From Fasciola hepatica (lineage: Eukaryota; Platyhelminthes; Trematoda; Plagiorchiida; Fasciolidae), in NCBI GenBank assembly GCA_948099385.1, contig CANUEZ040000013.1, positions 957,001-1,021,000 of the forward strand: 64,000 bases of DNA. The letters run 5' to 3'. The notes under the pieces are model-generated. The model did not search any database, had not been told where the DNA came from, and worked only from the letters and a program-made list of their open reading frames with translations. Positions 55,461 to 64,000 of the stretch are shown here, in pieces (the stretch's first letter is position 1; the number at the start of each line of letters is the position of its first letter). The position numbers and the translations under genes are program-made.

Positions 55461-56050
55461 ATCTGAGAGCACTCCCAATGACGAAATATTTTGGTAGGGT
55501 ACAATCTTCTAAGGACAGACAGGCCGAACTGGCGTGGTGGTGGGTGTCTAGCCTTTGTCAATGAAATTTGCACCACAAGCCCTCTTTTACCTACGGTGCT
55601 CGATTCTATTCCCGATTCTGCCTGGTTCACCATCAGCCTCCAAAGGAGTGTCCGTTACATTAGCTGTGCACATAGCTCGCCCAATTCCCCTAGTTCCTTG
55701 TTTCCACTTCCTAATTGATCTTTCTAATACCTCTCTTTCCTTCTAAAGCCAAGCTTATCGCTCGTGACTTTAATCTCCTAATTGTTGGCCTACTTATTTT
55801 TGTCTCCCTTCGACCTTACGGACCTAATAACTGTTATTCAGCTTGGTGGTTGGACGCTAGTTGTTTCCGAGCCTACCTGAAATAAGAACACACAAGATTT
55901 TATATTTACTTGCAGTGCGCCTCTGGACGACTTGCCAACAGCACAAAATATCCCCTGCAGTGATCATAAAATGGTTATCTGCCATCTGCCCTTTAGTGGC
56001 CCACCTAGTCCCGCATACCTCTCGAACACTTTATCCCTATGCAAAAATTG
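55461..56050 (+). pseudogene. LINE family L endonuclease (plus copy)
   Basis: MVGYNLLRTDRPNWRGGGCL, then AFVNEICTTSPLLPTVLDSI, PDSAWFTISLQ (55491-55650) matches the minus-copy frame residue for residue at many places (HVGYNVFR, RRGGGCLAFV, LDSIPDSLW). The remainder is broken: ARDFNL at about 55762 stands where GDFNLP is expected, and the last catalytic motif is degraded. Confidence 0.72.
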
Positions 56051-57480
56051 GGCTTTGCTATTCACGCTTGTCCGCCAACAAGACTGAGCTATCATTTTCT
56101 CACCCATGACTCACAGATTGCTGCGGATATTTTCAAATCCTTCTTTTGCGACAGTCTGAAAAAATTGTCTAATACTTCCCAGGCTTTACCTAAAAAGGTG
56201 TCTCCCGTCTCGCCTCTCCATAAGAAGTTTCATAAACTTCTCAACCAACTACAAAATTCCAACGACTTTTCAGGTTTTACTCGTCTTAACCACCTCTCCA
56301 CATTTATTCAACGACAAAAAAATATGCGACTTCGTAACCAAGAAGCCAGGGCATTGAGTCATCCCAACAGGTCGCATTTTTTTCTATGTTGCACAAGTCG
56401 AGAAAAAGCTGATGCTAAGGCCGACATCCAACTTCTGATTCTGGATAATAACTCATCTATCACCTCCCCACCTTGTACATCCGAAGCCTTCAATGCGTCC
56501 TTTGCTTCAGCCATAGCCACTGCTACTATCATTGTCCCTGCTTCATATTTACGAATTACTGGCTCTGTCCCTTTCGCGATACTTCTCGAAGCAAGGAGTA
56601 TTTCTAAGCTGCTGTCCAATAGCAAACTCTCCCCTCGATTAGGCCCCGATGGCTTACCACCAGTTGCTGTCGTCAGTGGCGCACCGGATCTCTCCCTGTT
56701 TCTGCATAACCTTTTCTTCCTTTAACTTAATGGCAGCACCATACCCTCTAACTGTAATTGCTTGGTAATCGCTCCCATTCATAAAAACGGAACTCCACAT
56801 GAGGTACCTAATGGTTGCTATATGAACCATGCATCAATTTTATCCAGAATAATGTAAAAATAGGTAGGGATCACATTATCATTTACTTATCAGGCCTCAA
56901 CCTTAACAATGAAAAACAAAATGGATTACTTCCATATACGGTCCTGCATGACTTGTCTGTATGATTTTCTGAACCTCTTCACCGACATTGCTGGGGGGAG
57001 GAAATCTTTTGTTGTTCTTTATCTTGACTTATCCAAGGCACTTGATCGTGTACCTTACCCCCACCTTTCACCAAGGCTATGATCACTTGGAATTATCGAT
57101 CCACTAATTTCTGGGTTCCCACCTTACTTATCTCATCGTTTACAGGTTGCCTTGAATAAAGGGGCACCCCGTAACTTTAGGCCTGTTACTAGCGGTGTTA
57201 TTCAGGACAGAGTTTAAGCCCCCTTCTTTCCTTCCCATATATAAATGATATGTTTCCGACAGCTTTTAATGGCATGCCGTTCCTGTCCGCGGACGACATT
57301 AGGATAGTCTACAGTTTTTCGCCAGGCAACCTCAGTACTGCTATCCCCAAAGTCTCCGGTGACTTAGCCGCTCTTGATGAATGGTGCTTAACCTGGGCTA
57401 TGAAACTCTCTGCCGATAAGCGTATTTTTCTTACTTACAAAATGTCAGGTTCCTCCTGGTTCCTTATGCATCGGCGGTTC
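56039..57480 (+). pseudogene. LINE family L reverse transcriptase (plus copy)
   Basis: The 228-codon frame 56039-56725 covers the linker and fingers (MRLRNQEARALSHPNR, then RSISKLLSNSKLSPRLGPDG, LPPVAVV). After a frame change come VVLYLDLSKALDRVPYPHLS (about 57011-57070, catalytic Asp present), RPVTSGVIQDRV and MPFLSADDIRIVYSF (57274-57320, Ala-Asp-Asp present), then LDEWCLTWAMKLSADK. Stops at several places make it inactive. Confidence 0.8.
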
Positions 57481-57599
57481 ACCCATTGACAGATAGCCCT
57501 CAGTAAGAGACCTTGGCTTAAGTTGTTATTGCTCTTTCAACTTCTCGGATCTTGTTATCTTCCAAACAGCGAAGTCTGAAACGTGTCTTGGTTTTCCGT

Positions 57600-58105
57600 T
57601 CAGATCTTTTCAGCTCAGGGAGAGCATTCATTACATGCACAAACTACATGCCAGGCCCCTTCTCGAATATTGTCCCTTCATCTTTACTAGTATGAGAAAA
57701 CCCGACAGGGTTATCGTGGAATGTATTAAAAGAAGATTCACAAAGCAGCTTATTGGTTGGTCGTCAAACTTAAACTACGGGAAGCCACGTTCAACTCTCG
57801 AAATCGGACCATTGTGGCTTTGTCACATCTAGCTGAATCTGGTATTTCTGTATAAACTATTGGCTAAGCAATCTTATTCCTCTAAGCGGTTATGGTTCTC
57901 CCCGGATACTGGATATTCACTCAGTAATATACCATATACTATTACCACACCCTCCGCGAGGACTGTTCTACGCTCTAAGTTCTTTCTTCACACGTACTCC
58001 GGAGTCCGGAATAAAATCCCTTTGCATACCGGATCTTCTCAGTCCAAGTGCGCTTCTGAGCATGCTATAGATAAGTCCCTTTCTGCTCCAACTGTTTTCT
58101 CTTAA
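57600..58105 (+). pseudogene. LINE family L ORF2 C-terminus (plus copy)
   Basis: SIHYMHKLHARPLLEYCPFI and IVECIKRRFTKQLIGWSS (57627-57765), then SARTVLRSKFFLHTYSGVRN, KIPLHTGSSQ (57952-58041), is the same ending as at 30865-31200. Confidence 0.75.
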
Positions 58106-59242
58106 TCAAAGTTAATATAACCGAAAGTTAAGCTTACCAGAAAGGCCTCGAATTTCAAGCCAATAATTTGCTTCCTCACATAACCCTACCTTCCCAAGTA
58201 ACTTCACCGCTTTTAAATCATGAACGCCCTGTTTGACCGCGTTTCCTTACACTTCGCCATCGACCTATTAAGAGCATGTCTGCGTCCACTAAATGTTTTC
58301 CCACGCCAACTTATAGAATCCTTCCAATTTCAATTAGAAAAAAGTCCTTCCAAATGCTTTCGCATTTTTAGAGGGGCCACTGTAATACTCCTCACAGACC
58401 GTCAATATGCCTCATCTGCTCCTCGATTTATTACCTTTAGTTAAATCACGTCTGTGGCCCTGAAACAAACCTCAACAAGGCTATGGGAACTGCATCATTA
58501 ACTACGCCCTGGTCCGATAGATATATTTATACAAAACTGTCCTGAAGTCATTAGCGTAGGTGTGGTAAGTAACCCAACACTCCTCGATATCCCTTGGCTT
58601 GCGTTGCCTCTTTTTCACACCGGGTCCCACCACATATACTTCCATTACCACTTCTGCCATTTTAAACTGGAAAATCTAGTCTCGTTTCTCTCACTTGGAG
58701 TGACTCAACAACTAAACTTAACATCCAGCCGTGACGTCAGCAACTCTGCTCCGACCCTATCCCCCAGCTTAGTTTCTTCCGTAAATTCATGCGGAATTCA
58801 GTCTGTTCTACCGAATGATTACCCTAGGTCAGGTACTTACCACTTAATTGAATCTTTTATCTCAAACCTATGCTTTTCTCTTTTATACCTACTTTCCATG
58901 GTCTCAATTTGTCTGAGGGATCCGCTGCATCGATGAGCCCGTGCTTCACTTTTGTTCTTCTTCCCGTTAACCATTGATCCCCAGCTGGGCCATACCCAGA
59001 CTGCTTTTCTCTATCTCATTTCGTTTTACAGTAATCCTCACTGTCATTCATCCACCTTGAACGATAAGCTGAATACCACCCTGACCCGCGGCCCTGCATG
59101 ATAATACTGTATGGCCTTTTAGCCGTAGCTGCCCCCCTTGGCTCTGTTGTCTAGGGTCCCACAACGTGACTAACTGATCCTGGGCAGTGTTCTCTTGTCG
59201 TGGTTGCTCAGCCCTGTGTACAACCATCATTGATCCCTAATG

Positions 59243-59439
59243 CCAATCCCAACGGTGCAGGGCGCAGTTAGATCCCCTGCCTTGGCCGGCGCTCATCGAG
59301 CTTGCGGGCCGTCTGCAAAGATGTGCGAGTGCAATTAAGCCGGTGGATCATACCTCCTGTGTTCACTTCGCGAAGAGCTTTTTCAGGTTTGGTGTCCAGC
59401 ACATGGTCAGCTCCACCCACTAGCCCCAGTTGCGCATTG
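59243..59439 (+). repeat. Conserved 3' UTR block of family L (plus copy)
   Basis: Reads CCAATCCCAACGGTGCAGGG, then CCTTGGCCGGCGCTCATCGA, GATGTGCGAGTGCAATTAAG, CCGGTGGATCATACCTCCTG and CCCACTAGCCCCAGTTGCGC. Every one of these blocks has a close match in 30276-30456 on the minus strand. Confidence 0.8.
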
Positions 59440-60870
59440 TACGCTTCAACTCTCCTCGCCCTACCTTATTCAACACTGTCGGTTGAAGATAGCATGCTCT
59501 TATCATTCTTCTTCCGCCATGATTCATCCATCTAGCGTTCTTGTCAGCACTCTCATCATTTCCCTTCCGTGTCGTTCTACCTCTTCATGCATAACTGCCC
59601 ATTCTGTTTTCGTTCCTATTGTTTTTCGCCATGACAGCCCTCACTACATGGTGTCACTCTCGCCCTATCCATTTTGCTCTGCCCAAGCCCGGAATGTTTC
59701 TTTTTCCACCCATTTCGCTCTTATCGGCTCCCAATTTCTATCCACTTGGTACCTCCATGTACTTATGAAACTGATTGATTGCATACCTCACCGGCTTCCC
59801 TTTCGCCATATCCTATTTTGTGAATCTTATACCTCCCACCATTACGCACCAAACGCATCCACGACCAATCACCATATGAGAACTCACGGCTCCAACCCAT
59901 GCATTTTTACCACCTTACTTATTATCCTTTCACCGCCACCATACTTTCCACGTTTGTCTCCGTAATTTTTCCGCGGATCTCCCTCTTAGGCAATGTTCCA
60001 TTTTCAACGTCCTGCTAAATCCTTCTGTGTAATGGTCCGCAAGCGCGCAACTCTCCACTTCCATTCTCCCAACTCAGGCGTGCAAATATTTCTCGTGCTT
60101 TTTGTTCACGCACCGGTTTTCTTAATCAGGTATTTTCCTTCTTTTTCTCTTCTTAGTCTTCAACCTGTGTCATATGCAGTAAAAAGATCTGATTGTTCGT
60201 CTCTTACTTTTTCCGATCAGAACTCTCGTCTGCTCCGTAGATTGCTTGCCATAGGCACCTTCAGTAAGCCTTTCAGGATGCTCTGCTTTTATACGTTCCA
60301 TGCGTTGTAAAATCCTTGTTAAGTCATTATATTTACCTTTGATCTGTTATTATCTGATCTTTCTGATCCTCCACTTCCTTATTTCTCTGTTTTGTTATCC
60401 ACTGCTACAACGGCAGCATCTTCAAACCACATCTTTTCCAACCTCCGAGTTACCTTTCTCCACACTTCTTCAATGACCCTGCACTTCCATTCTCTCTGCT
60501 TTCTGCAGCCATTTTCACGGTCATCTTCTAGGTGCTTACTGTACTTCCATTTATTAAAGCTCCACTAATTTTTGACCATTGCCACATATCACACCTGCAT
60601 TATTCACAATGGTAGATTCACTCTTTCCCGTTTTCGTCGATCATTTCCCTCTCATTTCCTCGTTTATCAAAGTCTGTCCGTGGCCATCACTTCTGTGCTT
60701 CCGAGGTTGTTTCTTCCTGTCTGGTGTTCCCCCATGTTCCCCTGTCATAAACAAATTCATGAAGGTTTATCTAAGGTAATTCCGTACCATTTGAACCATC
60801 TCTACCTGTCTCTTCTAAGCACTGCTAATTCCGTGTTCCATCCATTTACTGCTATTTCTTTCTGCCCTTA

Positions 60871-60913
60871 AATATATATATGTATAAATATAAAGGTTAA
60901 TATATATATATAT
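60871..60913. repeat. AT-dinucleotide-rich patch
   Basis: Two (TA)n runs flank a short spacer (ATATATATATG ... ATATATATATATATG). It is a simple repeat inside the LINE 3' untranslated region. Confidence 0.8.
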
Positions 60914-61580
60914 GTATCCACATATTTTCTCCTCCTACTCCAGTTCTTCGTGGACCAGCTCCCTTGCGACCATTCCACCGCCCCTCATGATACGCATCTA
61001 TTTTGTCTACATCTGTGCCTCATATTTACCGTGTCTAAATCCTTCCGGGCCATTGCTACCATCTGGCCCAATTTTTATGTTATGTATTGGTTGCGCCGTG
61101 TTTTCAAATTGACACCATCTGTTCATTGCAATGAAGCATAGCTCATGGCTACCTAAGCCCTAGCCATGCAACTCAGTTTTATGTTCTTTCGTTCTTCTTT
61201 TCCGTTTTCTTCTTTACATTTCCTCGAAACAATAGTTTCTCGTGTCAAATTTTGGACCTTCCCATGTGAAGTTCAAGGTTCCTGTCCTCTCCACTTGGCT
61301 CAGCCAGCTCCTCTATTTTACCTTGGTCTTCAAATTTCTCGTGCGTGTTTTTGAATCTATCCTCTGGTTCACTTTAACTTCGTCCGTTACTCCTTGTTGT
61401 GCATACATCTAGCTCCCTCTCAACTCCCTCTATTTCCTCCTGTCCCTCCTATGACTCGCTTTTTTCTTAACGTTTCATGAACTTCGTCTGATATCTTTGT
61501 TTCCTGTAAAAATGTTTGGTCATACTTAAGGCCAGCTTCAGGGGTTTCCTAAATAAACCAATATTATTATTGTTATGATG

Positions 61581-62000
61581 ATTATAAATAATTTCTCACT
61601 TCCATGTGGCTCTGGGCAGGCTTGATTCATGACCTAACGATGCAGATGGAATAATGGTCTTATGGTTCGCGCTGATGTATAGGGGAGCCTGCGCACCGAG
61701 GATCACTGTAGTGGGCTCAATTGACCACAATGATCAGTCGAGTTACCTTTCGGTTTAGATTCTTAAAGACCTCCACTTTACTGCCACCTGTATGCTCTGA
61801 CAGCAAAGTAACAACAATTGTTTCATATAAACTACCCGTGGCAATGTTCGATAGAGCCAAAAAAGCAGTGCTTTGTGTTGGGAGCTAAGGAAGCTCACCG
61901 AAATCACAACAACATGGACCCAACGTTGGTCTCGGTTACCTGAATCCTATGCAAACTGAATCGAGCCAAATAAAAAACTGAGCCTCCCAGCTATTCTAAA
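61581..62000. other. Unassigned stretch
   Basis: It starts with the A/T-rich tail of the large LINE, then non-coding sequence with no recognised feature. Confidence 0.45.
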
Positions 62001-63180
62001 AATAAGGACTGGATGTTGTATTCTGTCTGAACCAAGCAGAAGCTTTTTAAAAAGGCTAGTTGGTACGTAAGGCAGATCATAATGCAGTGAAACAAGTGGG
62101 GTGTCAAAAAGAATTAGTTGGATTTTGGGAGTGAGTGGGAGAATAACAGTGAAGATGATAAAAATCTGTGGTACGCCACTGGAAAGAATGGTGATCGAAC
62201 GCCAAATGCCATGTGGAATAAGCAGGCTGCTTGACAGGTCGAGAAATGTACATCGGTTAACAAAATGTTTTGGGCCGTTTGGTATATAATAGCTGAAAAA
62301 TACAGATATAATAAAGTGGCGCACGTCAAACTGCAGAAGCAAAAGGATGGCAGAGAAAAAGGCTACGGAATAACTGGGGAAATCAGAACGAATAATATCT
62401 GGGTCTTGTTGACGAAAGATGAACTACCAGTGGGGAGATGAGACCAGAAAGTCAAACGATATGGGGTTCAAAAGGGTGGCACTGGCTGTGGCTGGTCGCG
62501 AGGGAAAGAAGATCTTCTTGTGAATGATCAGAAGGTAGAAAGAGATAGTTTGGAAGATTTACAGTTACTTGAGAAAATCGAGATGTCATTTGCCTTGACA
62601 ACTGAAAAATGGTGAACCTACGGAGATGGAGCAGGGTGCGAGTCAACTTGTGGTACTTAAAGATGGCAACTTTAGTAGCCAGTAAGTAAAGTGGGGAATG
62701 AGAAGAGTGAACAAATAATCTAATATAGAGTGGACCGATTATTTGATTCCAGTGCATGAGTGTCATGGCAATGGCAAAAAAATAGAGAAAAATATCCGGA
62801 CAAGTAAACTTGTTATCGGGCTGAGGCCAGCAGACCAAACCAGACTCTTGGACCAGACCAGTTGGTTCTCACGGGGCTACTACCTCCGTGTTTCTTTTTT
62901 ACTTCTTTTTCGTCCCTTTTCAGTCTGGGATCTAAAAAAGACCAGGGTTATGGCTCGGTCCCTTGTCAGAAGAGCAGCAACCCCACGGTTACGAACCGGG
63001 TCCTTGTTCAGACCTACCCCCAACCAAGTGGGTCTTTCGTATAACAGCTTTCGAGATAGGGGCTAATAAGGGAGGTTCGGGAGTTAGAGGGAAACACGAA
63101 ATGCATTGAAATGGAGTAGAGTGAAGAAGCGGGAGTGGAGGACGGCAGGTGTAAGGAAAACGATAAATGGAAGGATGAGG
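62001..63180 (-). mobile_element. Possible eroded LINE family L 3' untranslated sequence, minus strand
   Basis: The plus strand here is purine-rich with long GAA/GGA-rich runs, as in 28.2-30.2 kb, which is the 3' UTR of family L in minus orientation. I could not align it over long stretches by eye, so this assignment rests mainly on composition and context. Confidence 0.25.
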
Positions 63181-63189
63181 AAGGCACTG

Positions 63190-63840
63190 TGTCCAAACTT
63201 GCGCCGGTATATTAGATTAGTTGGCCTCAGGAAATAAGTCGGACCGGCAACCGTCCAGACGGGCCTTAAACTGATCCAGCGTGCCTGCAGCTACCACCTC
63301 GGGTGGTAGACCGTTCCAAGCTTTGAGGAACCGCCAAGCAAAGATTTTGTTCTAACCCTCCTCGGAGCTTTGGTCTTGCCAGTTTGTACCCATGGTCCAT
63401 ATGTCGGAATGCCCTAGCTACCTCTACAATCGGCTTTCCGTGGCCAGATGGACCCTGATCTCTTTAAAGGCTCCTATGAGTACACCTCTAAGTTTTCTGC
63501 GCATTGAGGGAACAGGTCAAGTGCGGTAAACCTCTGTATGCGGCTTGTTCCCCGATTCTCCTGCGGTCCTTGCGAGCTGAAGCTGAACCCTTGCTGATAC
63601 TGCAGCGTCTCTTACCAGAGCAGGAGCCCACACTTGGACAAAATATTCGAGGTATGGTGTGACGATTCTTTTGTAGTGTGATGGCTGCATATGATCCTCT
63701 CGTGATGCAAATGTGCGTAATAGTAGACAAGTGGTGATAGAACAATGGGCCAAGAGAAGTTTACGTGGCGGATTTCGGAAGATTGACCTAGATAGCCTTG
63801 TGCCAGCAGGCAAATTGAGGGATGAACTGAGCGGAAGGGC
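63190..63840 (-). mobile_element. CR1-like LINE ORF2 C-terminus, minus strand
   Basis: From 63840 down: LVYYYAHLHHERIICSHHTT or, in the next frame, HMQPSHYKRIVTPYLEYFVQ, then VWAPALVRDAA. After breaks come SMRRKLRGVLIGAFKEIRVH and, near 63270-63345, FAWRFLKAWNGLPPEVVAAG, then TLDQFKARLDGC. The R-P-x-L-E-Y-x-x-x-x-W and W-N-x-L-P-x-E-V-V-x-A blocks are the usual ORF2 ending. It stops about 63.2 kb. The 5' part is missing or lies to the right of the window. Confidence 0.75.
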
Positions 63841-64000
63841 TCCAAAGAGAACGAAAGCTAAATAAGAGCCCCATGAAGATTAGGAGAACTAAGCAACGAG
63901 CTTTCCGTAGAGGAGGATATTGATAATAAATGTGACCGTAAATTACAAAAAGGGTGGAAACGAAGGTTTCTGACATAATGAGCTTGGCTGGAGATGAGGT

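Larger units (their letters stand above)
53150..61580 (+). mobile_element. Large CR1/Jockey-like LINE (family L), near full length, plus strand
   Basis: This is the second copy of the family at 28.2-35.5 kb. It has ORF1 with a coiled segment and RNA-recognition-like fold (53.7-54.3 kb), a Ser/Pro linker (54.36-55.4), endonuclease (55.46-56.0), RT (56.1-57.5), C-terminus (57.6-58.1) and a 3' untranslated region of about 3.5 kb that ends CTAAATAAACCAATATTATT near 61570. It has more lesions than the minus copy, and its RT keeps an Ala-Asp-Asp box. The 5' boundary is uncertain. Confidence 0.85.
58106..61580 (+). other. Long 3' untranslated region of LINE family L (plus copy)
   Basis: About 3.5 kb, strongly pyrimidine-rich on the element's sense strand. 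It contains the conserved block at 59243-59439, an AT dinucleotide patch at 60871-60913, and the terminus AAATAAACCAATATTATTAT. Open frames here (up to 160 codons) are Ser/His/Phe/Pro-rich with no family resemblance. Confidence 0.65.

Noticed and set aside
1..64000. CRISPR arrays, bacterial operons, prophage or plasmid features
   Set aside because: No regularly spaced identical repeats, no ribosome-binding-site-led gene clusters; all coding evidence is eukaryotic and intron-containing or retroelement-derived.

Overview
The window looks like nuclear DNA of a ciliated metazoan, most likely a parasitic flatworm (trematode or cestode). The reasons are one multi-exon ciliary gene with canonical GT-AG introns, an intron-size mix from 45 nt to 13 kb, and a dense load of CR1/Jockey-like LINEs, BEL/Pao and Gypsy retrotransposons, a Penelope-like relic and a CACTA relic. 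I infer the phylum from this repeat mix and the very short introns; the species cannot be fixed from the sequence. There are no bacterial operons, CRISPR arrays, rRNA genes or convincing tRNA genes.

The only host gene I can support is the 5' part of IFT88 (intraflagellar transport protein 88, Polaris/OSM-5 family), on the minus strand from its start codon at 25510 down to 1158, where it runs off the left edge. Eight coding exons can be joined with consensus splice sites and continuous phase (1468 nt, 489 codons plus one base). They give the acidic N-terminal segment, the low-complexity segment with the conserved arginine-proline-methionine motif, and the first tetratricopeptide repeats. Introns 4 and 6 are 56 and 45 nt; intron 1 is about 13 kb.

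The introns hold transposon relics: an RTE-like LINE 3' end (1-421, intron 8), a Penelope-like RT fragment (4.5 kb, intron 5), a CR1/Jockey LINE (5.7-8.7 kb, intron 3). Intron 1 holds two minus-strand LINEs (16.4-19.3 kb), a CACTA-type relic with a DUF4806-like second gene (20.5-22.8 kb) and a pair of foldback/TIR elements (23.3-25.2 kb).

From 25.6 kb to the right edge I see only transposable elements and unassigned sequence. A plus-strand LINE (ORF1 and endonuclease, 26.2-28.2 kb) is cut by a nearly complete minus-strand LINE (28.2-35.5 kb). A BEL/Pao element with gag, protease, RT, RNase H and integrase regions, broken by frameshifts and stops, fills 36.0-41.3 kb. LINE 3' ends, a plus-strand LINE (47.1-49.0 kb) and a 5'-truncated minus-strand Gypsy element (49.9-52.1 kb) follow. 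A second, plus-strand copy of the large LINE family occupies about 53.2-61.6 kb. The two big LINE copies share a conserved block inside an unusually long 3' untranslated region. Two divergent copies of a further repeat lie at 45.1-45.7 and 52.2-53.1 kb. The right edge is another minus-strand LINE 3' end. All mobile-element coding regions examined carry frameshifts or stops except a few single domains.

I found no convincing new multi-gene system. The items most worth following up are the foldback element pair, the conserved 3' UTR block of the large LINE family, and the hammerhead-like motifs in introns 1 and 3.
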